Part shown: positions 22,701 to 34,988 of the stretch, piece after piece
Position numbering within the stretch: the stretch's first letter is position 1
Layout of the letters: every line of letters begins with the position of its first letter
DNA from: Papaver somniferum
Taxonomy: Eukaryota > Streptophyta > Magnoliopsida > Ranunculales > Papaveraceae
Direction: 5' to 3'
DNA: 64,000 nucleotides
Assembly: GCF_003573695.1 (NCBI RefSeq)
Contig: NC_039368.1
Coordinates: 12,342,360 to 12,406,359, forward strand
Translations under genes and position numbers: made by a program
Notes under the pieces: model-generated
What the model saw: the letters and a program-made list of their open reading frames with translations, nothing else
Databases searched by the model: none
What the model was told of the DNA's origin: nothing

Positions 22701-23738
22701 CCTTGTCATCGGGGTTGTCGTAGTGTGCGGGTTAACTTTGTTCTTTGGTGTAGAGCATCTTCGTTTCTTCATGAAGTATGGTCGAAGAATTGAGGGTGTA
22801 TGTCACCGTTGAAGAACCTTCGTTGTTGGTTCCTCGTCAGCAGAGCGTGCGTTGGTGGAACCTTCGTTGTTATCCTCTTTGAATCATGCCGGCATATGTC
22901 AGTTGGTCTTCCCACATCGCAGCCACAACAACAGCGTGCTAAATTTCTTAGGAAGGTAACCCATTTGGCCATTAGTCACGAACCTGCATAAAAAAGGGAC
23001 AAGGAATCGATTGAAATTCTCATGGGAGATCATTCCCAAACATGAACTGCGCCTCCTCTTAGGCTCTACTTTGTATCTTCAACGTAGGCATGGACCATCG
23101 TGGTATGATTTTGCATCATCTTCGGGACATCATATACTTCATGTCAGCTGGGTCATCGGCATCAGGACTGGACCGTCGTCGTCTACTTTGATCCTTCGTT
23201 GTAAGGCTTTGTACCCTCTTCGTCGGCTTTGCATTATCGTCTCTAGACTTGAGCCGGCCTACGCTGCGGTTACATAGCGGCTGTCCTGCAACATTGGACT
23301 GGCCATCGGCATCAAATTTGTCCAGTCGCCGTTGAGTTTGCGCTTCGAGATCATCTCCATCGGAATGAGTTTGTATCGTCGTCATCGCGTAGCTTGTACG
23401 TCGGGAAACTTTGTGGCTCCTTTAGCTTTTACGAAAGGTAGCACGTCCAGTGACTGCAAAAAAGAACTGAAATGAAAAAACCCAATGAAAAATGCCTGGG
23501 ATGATTACACGTCTTTTAGTCGTATTCCACTGTTCTTCTAGCTTGGCATTTTGTCGAACATCTCGAGCTTGCAGTCGAAGATAATGGATAAAACAAAAAT
23601 TGAAGGGAAACAAAATGGATTAGATACAGAGGTCGATCCCGATAGAAACATGAAGTAAGTTGCGAAATAATTTCAATTTCATCTTTGTTGTTTGTAATAA
23701 AAACAAAGGTTCACTTGCCGGGTTTCTAGCGCCAAATT

Positions 23739-24195
23739 GTGACTACTAAAAATCTAGTATCACAAACAATTAATCGAAACGGAAGAGCAATAGACAAATT
23801 AGATGTAATCTAAAATCATGAGGAAAAGATATGATGCAGAAATGTAAAGAAACATGAACACAAATGGTTTAACGTGGTTCGGCTAGTGCCTACGTCTACG
23901 GGAGGAAGATCTGCAAATCCATTATCTGTTTTTTGTCTGTACATTTGGTAAGAAGAACTCTCCTCTAGAGTTCATGAATCTCAGCCGGATCCAGCGAAAG
24001 AGAGGAAAAAAGCCCGCTTTCCTCTAACCTAATCCCGTTCTATATATGGGGAAAAACCTTTGGTCCTTTACTAAAGTGATCTTGGCGTTATTTTTAAGCA
24101 GTCTTGGGATGATACGATACACTGTGTCGCCTCATATTAACATATTTTAGTCATTGATGGTCGCCACGTGGGTGGTGTAGATTATGGTATTTACA
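23739..24195 (-). repeat. E5 5' LTR
   Basis: Nearly identical to 16455-16912. TATATAG on the minus strand near 24040 is the likely core promoter. Confidence 0.93.
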
Positions 24196-25104
24196 GAAAG
24201 CATGGTATTTCTTAGCAAGCTTCTTGACCAATTTCTTGTTCTTGTTAAGCCTCTTCAAACCCTCCACATCCATATGGTCTAAACCTATACTCTGAGCCTA
24301 CAGTTAACATCAATAAAAAGTTCACTCAATGTTAAACCTTAGAGACAATCTCACTGGTGCAGTCTGAATTGACGATCAAAAAGAAAGTTCAGGGTTTTAA
24401 GCAAGTAGGCACAAGCAGCACCAAGCCAGCAAACTTCAAATTTCGACAACATGTGAATGTATTCAAATATGTCAGCTCAAAGATGAACCACATGCTTAAA
24501 ATAAAGTCCAGGGTTGGCACAGGCAGCGCCAGCCAGCAAAAACTCAAGTATCGGCAACATGTGTATGTATTCAAATATGTGCAGAATTCTGGTCTCAAGG
24601 ATGAACCCATACGCTTAAAATAATCAAAAAAGGTTGGTTATGCAAATATTGCAACTCTTTAAAAGTTGAGTTTTGGAAGTTACATTACCTCTTCAACATG
24701 CTGAGCATCCCCAAGCATGCAAACCTTCATCTTAGGACGAGGGATATGTGGTAGCCTCACAGAACCACTGAAAACGCTTGTCCTTTTGTGGATCATAATT
24801 CTTCAAACCAATTTGAAGCTCAATAGTCTCAGTAAAATTACGATTCTTCTCTTTAGACTCGGCAACAATCTGAGCAATTGCTTCCTTCACAACATCAGCC
24901 GCTAACTTACTACAAAATCCCCAAATAAAATCCATGATTTAGAAAACAACAATAACTAAATCAAATAGTTTACGAACTTAACATGAACTTCGAAACTCAA
25001 TTACCATCAAAGTTACAATCATATGGAATACGATTATGAGCTTTGTAATCTATAACAATTACATGATTATTACCGAAATCTACCATATAATCTAATCAAA
25101 AATC

Positions 25105-25742
25105 TGTTGGAAAACAATTAATAAAAAAATAATTTTTTAAAGTTTTAATAAAAAATTATAATTTATTGTTTTCTTTTGTGAATGAAACTTTTTAGTCCCA
25201 CGTTGTGTAGTTTCCAATTTTTAGTAGTTTTTAAGAAACTATATAAACTTATTAGTCCCACATTGTGGAGTTTCCACTTCTTAAATTGTTTTATTCCATT
25301 ATATAAAGAAATTCACTACTTTTGTAAAATCTATGGGAAAGGGTTGCTCTATATTTGGAGGGACCCCTAAGGGAAAAAACATTTTATATTGTTTTCAAGT
25401 GTTCGATATTTTTTTTTATGGTTTTTTCGGAGTTGTCAAGCTCAAGTTGAGCATCTACTACATATGCTAGTAGTAGGTGTAGTAGGGTGTTTTATCCTGG
25501 AGATATCCGTCCTGTGAGGGCTATAGCATCACTCTTGAGTGTAACCGGGCGCTAATGTCTTAAGGGCAACGTGTTGAACACGTGACTCACTATGTTTTTC
25601 CAAAGTTTTGCCTTGTTGCTGTTGCGGAGATATGGGGAGCTCGTCCGTTTCATCAAATCGATCACTTCCATTATAAAGGAGCTAAGTATCAATAACTTTT
25701 GCTTATTTGATTTTTCCTTGTTTTTGATTATTGCACCCAACA
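25105..25742 (+). repeat. E6 5' LTR
   Basis: Contains two tandem promoter-like units, each AGTCCCAC-TTGTG-AGTTTCCA followed by a TATATAA box (about 25192-25240 and 25252-25308). Pairs with 30139-30770. Confidence 0.92.
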
Positions 25743-26179
25743 ATCTTAAGACATTAGAATTTGTAATAATCGAAAATGGTTGGTTGGTTTGTGAATCATG
25801 GATGTTAATTGTGGAGTGAAAAACAAAAACAATTTTTTGGTCATCTGTAGATTTTCGAGATTATCTCTTAACCTAGAAGGAATTTCGATGAACCCTTTTG
25901 ACACAACGTAGTAGACATCCTGATAGTTACCCACGTAAAATTTCAGAATTTTTTGAGTTGTAAAAGTATTTTTTTGATATTTTACAAAACAGACAAATGT
26001 TCCTGAAAAATTCTGACTGGCAAACTTTTGTTGTTAACTAAAGTATTTTTTATGGGGTAATCATGAGTTTTTTGATATGGTGGTTCAAACGAAGTTTGTA
26101 AATCTAGATATTATATTCAAAACTCATATTTTATCTTCCATTTCGGAACTAAGGTTTGTGAGATGTGGTGTATTAGGTG

Positions 26180-29100
26180 ATTGGGAAATTACTGTGTCCG
26201 TGGTCAGAGTATAAACGAAGATTGTGACATGAAATTGAAAAGGAACATGGCTACCAGGCGCATGTGGATGAACACAAGTCTTCCAAAGCTGACAAAGGCG
26301 GGAATATCAAACACAACTCTAACCGTAGTCTTCATAAGAAAGGTATGTTTCGTAAAACTGAATCCGGCGTTACTTTAATTAAGGGTGATTGTTATGCTTG
26401 TAAAATTCCGGGACATACGGTAGTAAAGTGTAGACATCATAAAACCTTAATAAGTAGAAAATTAATGCTAATTTAGTTGAAACAAATTAGAACGAATTCA
26501 TTGACATGATGTCGGAAGTTATTTTAACAACCAATGTGAGAGACCAGAAGGTGGACTCTGGAGCCACCAAGAATGTTTGTTGAAACAGAGACCTGTTCAC
26601 CTCCTATCAGAGGATAGGGGATGTCGAGAAACTCTTTTTGAGTAACTCATCTGCAATTGAGGTTGCATAAAAGGAAAAGGTCGAGCAGAAGCTCATATTT
26701 GTAATACTCTCACATTGAATGAAGTTTTCATGTTCCAAGCATATGCTAGAATCTTGTATCTTGTTCTATTGTAGATGGAAAAAGATTTAAGATCTTAATT
26801 TTTTCTGGAAAACTTGTTGTAACAAGGCAGTTATTTTTTTTAAGCAAGAGTTATAGGACTTTGGGTCTATATAAGCTTAACGGAAAAAAACTGATGATGT
26901 GAACATAGTTGATTCTTGTGCTTTCTTTATGTGATTGATTGTTTTATGTGGTAAGCTTGTAACCGTAAACTTATAAGTCAATGCTTAAATGGATAGCATA
27001 GGCTGCGTACCCAAATTTAGTTTGGACTTTGAACACAAAAGTGAAATCTGTGAAGAATCAAATTTGCTTTAAAACCTTTTAGCACAAATGTTCAGAGTAA
27101 TTCTAAGCCTTTAGAATTAATTCAGTTAGGCCTAGATGACATGAGTTCAACCTAAAATCACTGTGGTAAAAGATGGTTTATAACTTCCGTAGATGATTGT
27201 ACGAGGTACTGTCTTGTATACTTGCTTAGGGATAAGGATGATGCCTTAGAAGCCTTAAGATGTATAAACTTGAAGTTCAAAACCAATTAGAAGCCTTGAA
27301 CATAACAATGTATCCTTAAGAAGATGATAATTGTCATGTTGATTAGTTCAGGATTACCTGCCTTGTGGGGGGAGGCAGTCATGTTAACTAGTATATCCTG
27401 AATAGAGTACCCTTAAGGATCAGATAAAACTCCATATGATTTATGGATAGGTAGATGACCTTCTTATGAATGCGTCGAAGTGTGGGGGTGTTTGACTAAG
27501 TTTGCCATTCGTCTTCCTAAAAGAAGTAGATAGAAACCAAAAATGTTGATTGTGTCTTCATATAAGGTATGCTGAGTATACTTCTACATATAGATTTTGG
27601 TTGTGTGTTCTGATTTTTCAGACTTTGGTGTGATTTTTTCTGACTTTGGTGTGATTACGATTACATAATCTAGGGATGCTGAGTTCTTTGAAGATGTTTT
27701 TTAAACTGTACCTCATTAGAGATGTGTTGTTGATCCCTAGATTCTTATGAAGCCGACTTCATAACATGCCTAGCTTAGTCTAAGCCCCGGACTTGTAAGA
27801 AGCCTTGATATCTACTGAAACCCCATTCTGGTAAGAAGCTTCATTTAGTGAAATGGACTCAGTCCGTCGGAACCTGACTTGGGAGGTTTATAGTTTACCT
27901 CCAGAGAGTAAGACCATGAGATGTAAATGAGTCTTTAAGAGGAAACATTAGGTATATGGAACTGTAGAAAAATATTAGGCTAAGTTGGTAGCTAAAGGCT
28001 ATAAACTAAAAGAAGGTGTATATTTCCTTGATTCTTATTCACATTGACGAGATTTACTTACGTTGAGATGCTAATTGTTATTGTTGTCATAAACAAATTA
28101 GAGATACATCAGATGGATGTTAAGACGCTTTTCTAAAATCGTGAATTAGATAAAGAAATTTACATAGACCAACCTGAGGACTTTGTAGTGAAAGGTTATG
28201 ATGACAAAGTTTGTAAGTTGAACAAAATTTTGTATGGTTTAAAAATAAGCACGTAAACAGTGACATGGAAAATTTGATCATGTGATAATGTAGTGGATTT
28301 AAGTTAATGAATCTGACAAGTATATTTACAAGTAACTTGTTAAGGATGCCTGTGTGATTGTATGCTTGTATGTTGATGATATGCTTATACTTGATACAAA
28401 CTTAGATGTGATTAATTCCACTAAAAAAACATGCTGAATGAGAACGTTGACTTGAAAGACTTAGGCCCTGTTGATGTAATCTTAGGGATGAGGATTAGAA
28501 GATAATCTACATATAGTCTTAGTCGTTCTCATTATGTTGAATTTTGTGCTTAAGAGATACAATCAGTGTGATTGTAAGCCTGCTTGTACTCCGTACGATT
28601 ATTCTTGTAGACTCAAGAAAATTAAGGATAGTGGAGTATCTTAACTTGAATACTCAAGAGTTATAGGATGTCTGATGAATTTAATGAACTGTAAGTGTCC
28701 AGACATTGCCTATAGTGTGAGTAAGTTAAGTAGATATACTTGTTGTCCAGAGCAATAGCATTGGGATGCACTTAGTAGAGTATTACGGTACCTAAAATAC
28801 TCTATTACCTTTTGTTTGGTTTATGAAAGGTATCTTGCTGTCCTTGAGACTTTGTGATGCAAACTGGATAGTTGACTCAGAGGAGTCTTAAGTCTACGAG
28901 TGGATATGTTTTCACTCTAGCAGGAAGGTTTGTTTTGGAAGATTTCCAAACATACATATATTGCTCAATTCATTATGGAATCTGAGAGTATTGCGATAGA
29001 TAAAGCACGAGAGGGGGCTGAGTGCCTAAGATGCTTTTTAGAAGACATTCCTCTCTGGCATAGGCCTGTGCCAGCTATATCTATATACTGTGTTAGCCAA

Positions 29101-29240
29101 GCTATAATAGCTAAAGCTAAAAATAACTAATCTCAATTGGCGTTATTTCCATTGATTGGATAAAGTCCAAGGAGAATATCGCGCAACCTTTGACGAAAGG
29201 TTCATCCAAAGAGATTGTTAGAAACACATCGAAGGGGATG
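26180..29240 (+). pseudogene. Copia gag-pol polyprotein remnant
   Basis: Gag zinc knuckle CYACKIPGHTVVKC (CX2CX4HX4C) is at 26390-26431. The protease motif VDSGATKNVC is at 26551-26580. An integrase-like region around 27000-27700 is too decayed to place motifs. RT with the catalytic YVDDM is at 28369-28383, followed by NENVDLKDLGPVDVILGMRI. RNase H/C-terminal part: an open piece at 28930-29130 (IAQFIMESESIAIDKAREGA, LEDIPLWHRPVPAI) and then QPLTKGSSKEIV. Dozens of stops and frameshifts separate these pieces, so no protein can be made. The copia assignment rests on motif order and the RNase H signature. Confidence 0.88.
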
Positions 29241-30138
29241 GGGATTAAGCTCATAAATTAAACTTGCCATGAAGGATACTCAACCTTGCTGACTGGAGAT
29301 CCCAAGATCAAGGTTTCGAATGAGACAACTAATTTGCGGTGGGTAAAGCTAAACACTATCAGAGAATTTTATTCTCTGTCCCTTCCCTATGGTGTAGACG
29401 TGATAGTGTGACTGCATGTGAAGGATGACTTTTAAGAAGTCTTAATGAGTTCTATAGTTTCAATTTAAGATTGAAGTGGGGTGTAGCAGTAACACTCTTT
29501 ATGGAAACTCACCTATCTGAATGAGGAAGTGGGCCGCTTCCTATGAGAATATGAGCTTTGATTCTCTAGAGGATTCTGAGAAATAGGATATGTCCAGGGC
29601 CAAATTGGACAAAATAGCACGAGCTTGGCAGCAATCTTGGAGATATCACCCGTGGTTGTTATCGCGAATTACATCAAATGCTAGCAGTTCAAGACATAAT
29701 TCACTGTCTCAGGCAAGTAATTCCGGTAATATCTCACTAAGCAAAGGTTTAAGACCTCATGGACACCTCTGCCTAAAATGGTATTTCCTGCGCTTTTTAT
29801 GTGATTTTCGTTTTGATGGTTTTTGGTATTACTGGAACTTAGGACCTAAAGGTCACTAAGGGTTCACTAGTTCATGCCTTTTCACTTTGGTGAAATATAC
29901 CTATAGTCTCACCATGTGAACTAAAGATGAAAGATCTCAATATTATTATGATTTATGCAATCCATAGTATAACTCTGGGGTCAACACACTTTTGTGTGAG
30001 GGAGAGGACGTCGAAAATGACTAGTATGATTTCAACACTTGCACGATCAGTCTGTTTGGATCGTGAGGTTGGGATGTTGATTTACCAAGATCTATCTGTG
30101 TTTTCATGTTTTACTGAGTTTTCATTCATGTAGGGGAT

Positions 30139-30770
30139 TGTTGGAAAACGATTAATAAAAAAATAATTTTTTAAAGTTTTAATAAAAAATTATAATTTAT
30201 TGTTTTCTTTTGTGAATGAAACTTTTTAGTCCCACATTGTGGAGTTTCCAATTTTTAGTAGTTTTTAAGAAACTATATAAACTTATTAGTCCCACATTGT
30301 GGAGTTTCCACTTCTTAAATTGTTTTATTCCATTATATAAAGAAATTCACTACTTTTATAAAATCTATGGGAAAGGGGTTGCTCTATATTTGGAGGGACC
30401 CCTAAGGGAAAAAACATTTCATATTGTTTTCTCAAGTGTTCGATATTTTCCTTTATGGTTTTTTCGGAGTTGCCAAGCTCAAGTTGATCATCTACTACAT
30501 ATGCTAGTAATAGGTGTAGTAGGGTGTTTTATCCTGGAGATATACGTCCTGTGAGGGCTATAGCATCACTCTTGAGTGTAGCCGGGCGCTAATGTCTTAA
30601 GGGCAACGTGTTGAACACGTGACTCACTCTGTTTTTCCAAAGTTTTGCCTTGTTGCTGTTGCGGAGATATGGGGAGCTCGTCCGTTCGATCACTTCTATT
30701 ATAAAGGAGCTAAGTATCAATAACTTTTGCTTATTTGATTTTTCCTTGTTTTTGATTATTGCACCCAACA
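30139..30770 (+). repeat. E6 3' LTR
   Basis: Pairs with 25105-25742 with roughly fifteen differences and small indels. It keeps the same duplicated AGTCCCACATTGTGGAG units. Confidence 0.92.
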
Positions 30771-31034
30771 AAATCAACATTACAGAAAGTAATAACAGCG
30801 AATTGACTTCTAGCTGATCATAAAGCTGAACATATACAAAAATTCAAAAAAAAGAAAAATCCGAAAGAAAATCAAATACCTCATGGTTGAGAGATTTTGG
30901 CATGTTAAAATCCTCTGAAATAAGAGAAACCTGAAAGAAAATCAGAATTATAAGACAAAGATAATGTGAAGAACAGATTTATACATGAACAGATTCAAAA
31001 TCTAAAACCCTAGAAAGGAGGTTCTGCGAATCTT

Positions 31035-31043
31035 TTAGGGTTT
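31035..31043 (-). promoter_or_regulatory. Telo-box (AAACCCTAA) upstream of RPL10A pseudogene
   Basis: AAACCCTAA on the minus strand, about 150 bases before the start codon of the RPL10A remnant; a second CTAGGGTTT lies nearby at 31010-31018 on the minus strand. Telo-boxes are common in promoters and leaders of plant ribosomal protein genes. The promoter side of this gene looks less decayed than its exons. Confidence 0.6.
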
Positions 31044-31329
31044 CTGGAGAAGAAGAAAAAATCGGCCGAAACAGAGAGTGAATTGAGAACTAGGATGGTT
31101 TCTTATAAACTTGTGAAAAACTAACACGTGTCCAAATAGGTTTAGGTTTCTTCTTTTATCATCCCTTTAGGTTTTGGTATTTTGCTGATACGGCCCTTAT
31201 TGGTTGTCTTTTTTCTTTGTTTACCCCTTCGGCTTGGATGATCTCTCCAACTTGTTTAAATTAAAGTCCAAGTCAAGGTTGGCCAAATTCAAATTCCCAG
31301 AGTTAGTTTAGTCGGTGTTTTCTTATTCG

Positions 31330-31441
31330 AAGTTAGGATCCCACACAGATAGTGCTGTTTAAGTTAGGAAACGGTCAGAAAATCAAGAATGTTAGGATTC
31401 CTTTGACAGGCCAAGACAGATTGATATGGCCTTTTATATAA
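31330..31441 (+). mobile_element. L1 fragment, left part (interrupted by E7)
   Basis: The frame reads KLGNGQKIKNVRIPLTGQ then DRLIWPF up to 31432 and resumes after E7 as ENG...WRVISLLIV, as in the L1 segment just before the zinc-binding region. This gives independent support that E7 inserted into a LINE. Confidence 0.65.
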
Positions 31442-33395
31442 GGGTTATTTGGTTTTTGGTATTTATTTTTTGACCTAAAACTGGTTTTGATCTAACATTT
31501 GTTCAGGCTTTGCGTTTGGTTTAAAGACCAACGTTGACCCGTGTTATATGGTGACGTGTCTAACTTTTGACTTAATTGTTTTTACCGTGGCCCCTCGAAT
31601 TATAACTTATTTTCTTATTCCACCCCACCCCCAAATCACTCTTCAACTGTAACAGATTGACAATTAACACGATGAAGTTCATGTGACCATTAACAGATCA
31701 AACGACCACTAATCTGTTAGCGCCATGTCAAGTTGTCAACAGCTCCGCCACCCATGTCTTCAAAATCTCTTAACTCCTTCTGTTCACGGCCATGGCCAAC
31801 ACGACCAGTTCTTCTTCAATTGTAAAGCTCTGTACTTGACACTTGAGCTAACACCTTATTCAATCACGTCTTCTCTGTCATACAGACTTCTATAGCACCA
31901 ACTTCTACTCTCTGTGTCTTTGTCCTTCCGGAAACCAACTCCACCGATTGCAACCATTTCCGATAACTCCTCCAGAGAATCACTTCCTCAATCATCCCTT
32001 TCTATTACGACCCATAATAATTCTTCTTTCAGGCAATTTTTCAAATTCTGGGCAATTTTTCGTGTATGAGGAGGTATATCCTTGCTGATTTCTGAGCTCC
32101 TCCTAAAACTTTCTTGACCTGCAAATCCCACATTCATTCACATACACCATTTCTAAAAGTTACCAAATCTTGGCCGCTCAACACCATACAGAACAGCAGC
32201 AAAGTCACCACCTCATGGCTGTTTTGTAGCTACATTGATGTTCACTTGATTTTGAACTTCACGGTAACCCCATCTTTCACGACTTGTACCCATCCTTCCT
32301 TGTTCTATTCCAACTCAAGACAAGCTCATAATCCCCCCGTTAATCAACCGATTAACTATAGTAGCAACATCAATAATCTTCTTTTCCTTCTCTTCTACCA
32401 TTTCTTGGAGCCCTTTATTGTTCACCGCCATGGCGGCAACAAATCAAGACCCACTATCAAAAACCTGAAATCCGATGATGTTGTTAATCATTTCTTAATT
32501 GAGCAATTCAATTCAAATCGAACTTCAGACCATTGATTTCATTCAACTCCAAAATCAGTACATCCACCACTTAATCAAAGACCACTTCATCCAGCGTAAA
32601 CCCGTGAAGGCATTGATCCTTCAACTACTATTCTCTGCTACCTCAATTTCTTATCGCAACTGACATCAAATCTAGCTATTTACTCACTTGATTGTATCTA
32701 ATTTCTTCTTCATCTAATCTTCACCCAATTCCATCAGTCCTTCTGCAAATCAAACCCTAGTTTCGTTCTTCAGTAACTCTTCAACTAAAACCCCCAATTG
32801 ACAACCAAAAACCCTAATTTCTCAACTGAATCTTCTACGTTTCTCTACCATCGATTCAAACCTCAACCATCGATTCAAAACTCGAATCCTTTTCAGCTAT
32901 TCTCTCTGCCATTTCGTAACAACCCCTTAAAATTTCTTATCAACAACTTAATCACCTCTAAAAACTCGACAGCAGCAGAAAGAAAATGATAGGAATAGGG
33001 GAAGAACAAGTTTGTATCGCCTAGTTTTTCTTTCGTCTACGCAGCTTCACTAGTTTATTCGCTCAAATTAACTCCACTTTCATCTCCTTCGTTTCATCTG
33101 TTACAGTTTGATGTATTTCATCTACGCAGCAGGAAAGAGGAGAAGAAGAAGGAGAAGAAGGAAAGACACCGGGGCTGGAAAAGATCTATCATTTTTAGGG
33201 TCCCTGGTTGTGAATATTAATAATTTAAGGGGCCACAGGAAAGAAATAATAATTAAGTCAAAAGTTAGACACGTCAGCATATAACTGAGTCAACACGAGT
33301 CAATGTTGGTCTTTAGACCAAACGCAAAGTCTGGACAAATATTAGATCAAACCCAATTTTAGGTCAAAAAGTAAGTACCAAAAATCAAATAACCC
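31442..33395. mobile_element. E7: non-autonomous MULE-like element with about 165-bp TIRs
   Basis: Left arm 31442-31608 (GGGTTATTTGGTTTTTGGTA...) is inverted at 33229-33395 with moderate divergence. Flanks TTTATATAA (31433-31441) and TTCACAGAA (33396-33404) match at 6 of 9 positions, consistent with an aged 9-bp MULE duplication, and removing the element restores the L1 reading frame. The 1.6 kb interior is T/C- and A/C-rich. A 140-codon plus ORF (32114-32536) and a 63-codon one were not recognised and could be captured sequence. No transposase was seen. Confidence 0.75.
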
Positions 33396-34400
33396 TTCAC
33401 AGAAAATGGTTGTTGGCGGGTGATTTCCCTATTGCTGATAGTAATACTCAGGTAAATCCTTTATATAAGAATCTTTGGAAGGCTTCTCTTCTGTTTAAAG
33501 TTCAACTGTTCTTGTGGAAATGCATAGAAGGCATTTTGTCAACTAAAGATATGTTGTATGTTTTTAATCATAATATGTGTGGATCTAACACTCCTGAAAC
33601 TGTTGAGCATCTTATATTATATTGTTCCTTCTCTAGATCTATTTGGGCTTCGTTGCCATTTGGAAACTTGGTTCTTCACGATTCTATATCTATAGCTGAT
33701 ATTCGAGTTTGGATTAACAAATTCCCTTTATCCAACAATGACTTGTTTTTTTCTATTTTAACTACAGCGTGGTGCGTGTGGAGGAATAGATGTTTTCACA
33801 TCTTCCAACAAAAACAACTTAATGCTCTAAGTATTGCTAGACTTGCATCTAGACAAATTCGTGACGCTAATGAATTTCTTATTACTACTGGCTCTAATAA
33901 TCATTCTTCTGCTAGTCAAGTACCTGCGACACCATGTAATGTTCATCTTTCACGGGACAGTTATATTATTTATTGTGATGCATGTTATGATAAAGACACT
34001 AATAAATCGGGTGTTGGTATTGTCATTTTCAATCAAGCAGGTGAATATAAAGGGTGCAAGACAATCATAGAAAAATCCATGAGTTCTGAAGAGGCCAAAT
34101 GCTTAGCTTTACTTAAAGCTTCGAAGTGGGTTAAAGTAAGAGGCTTCAAAAAAGTTTTCTTTAGAAGTGATGCCAAAAATATATCTCCTTTATGAATAAT
34201 TATGGATCAGATTAGTTGGTTAAACAATTCTATCTTAGTTTGGTTAAATTCGAGTTTGCCAGTAGAAATCGCAATGACAAATATAGTAGAAGATTCAATG
34301 TATCAGATGAGTGGTTGGACAATAATCCTCCATTTGGCCTGAATATGATGTTAATTATCTTTCTCCGTATCAATATATTTTTTCTTTTCTAGAATTTTTT
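33396..34400 (+). mobile_element. L1-type LINE 3' end: zf-RVT and RNase H-like domain
   Basis: An open stretch at 33410-34195 (261 codons) carries the RT-associated zinc-binding domain (LFLWKCIEGILSTKDML, then ETVEHLILYCSFSRSIW) and a plant-type RNase H (YIIYCDACYDKDTNKSGVGI, SSEEAKCLALLKASKW, FRSDAKNIS). After the TGA near 34195, further RNase H-like codons continue in broken form to about 34400 (SPYQYIF). Upstream ORF2 domains are missing. The codons are better preserved than in the 13.5 kb L1 fragment. Confidence 0.87.
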
Positions 34401-34596
34401 TTTTAGGAAACTATAAAGTCAGTGATATGAATATGTTTAAATCAAGAAACTATATAATTTTGAGGATTGACATGTTTAGGAAACTACATAGTCAGAGAAA
34501 ACTGGCGAAGTCAGGGTTAGGCCACTACGTGTTAGAGTCAGGGTTGGCTGGGCCAATACATTCTCAGCCGTGTTTTTCTTTTCATCATTAACTGAT

Positions 34597-34988
34597 GGTG
34601 CGTTTCGATGCCGAATATTAAAGGCGAGAGTTATGGGTGCAGGGGATTTGGTGGAATTACGATTTATTTGGTACGTTTGGTTGTCCAAAATTTTTGGATT
34701 TACGTTTCCTTTGGAATTTATAATTCCATCAAATCCTCCATTTTCAATTCCATCTCCCCCTAAGATTTTCTCGAAAATTTATGAGGGATTTATGGACCCG
34801 TCTTTTTTAAACGCCACAAGTAATGTATTTCAATTAAACACCCTTCCAAACAATAAATGAGATTTAAAATACGGAAATTTTAAAAATCCTAGGAATTTTC
34901 ACTTAATTACCAAACACACAAGGAATTCATATAAATCCCGTAAAATTATAAATTCGTCAAAATTGTAAATACTACAATCAAACACACC
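34597..34988. mobile_element. MITE candidate
   Basis: Starts GGTGCGTTTCGATG and ends CAATCAAACACACC, giving imperfect inverted ends of about 13-15 bp on a 392-bp AT-rich non-coding segment that also has an internal GGAATTTATAATTCC palindrome. No clear target duplication was found, so the superfamily (hAT or PIF-like) is open. Confidence 0.5.

Larger units (their letters stand above)
16455..24195 (-). mobile_element. E5: large LTR element without coding capacity (LARD-like)
   Basis: LTRs of 458 and 457 bp (TGTGACTAC...GGTATTTACA) with about five differences flank 6.8 kb. A perfect 5-bp duplication GAAAG lies at 16450-16454 and 24196-24200. A purine-rich tract AAGAAAAGGGGCAAAT (minus strand) borders the left LTR, and a TTTGGCGCTAGAA primer-site candidate borders the right one, so the element reads on the minus strand. 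No gag or pol motif was recognised on either strand; ORFs are under 115 codons. The interior is rich in local duplications (17 kb, 18.6 kb, 19.1-19.5 kb, 20.1-21.8 kb and 22.4-22.7 kb). Confidence 0.92.
25105..30770 (+). mobile_element. E6: Ty1/copia LTR retrotransposon with decayed polyprotein
   Basis: LTRs of 638 and 632 bp (TGTTGGAAAAC...GCACCCAACA) with TSD AAATC at 25100-25104 and 30771-30775. The interior carries, in copia order on the plus strand, a gag zinc knuckle, a protease motif, RT with YVDDM and RNase H. GTAGGGGA before the right LTR is the likely polypurine tract. It sits in intron 1 of the RPL10A pseudogene in opposite orientation. Confidence 0.93.
15655..30884 (-). pseudogene. 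RPL10A: 60S ribosomal protein L10a gene, decayed and split by transposons
   Basis: Exons on the minus strand: ATGAG at 30884-30880 followed by GTATTT; 24909-24689; 24297-24196 joined across E5 to 16449-16386; 16305-16101; 15707-15655. They carry [122 protein letters not shown] and VRCLYLKSTMG, in order and phase. Defects: an extra base in a TTT run at 24771-24774; one base lost in exon 4 near 16270 (exon length 205, expected 206); a frameshift near 15675 before the RVF-TAG end; and E5 inside exon 3. Exon 3 ends at a GC donor (AG/GCAAGT). The normal product is a conserved 60S subunit protein near the L1 stalk. The introns show it is not a processed copy. Confidence 0.92.
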
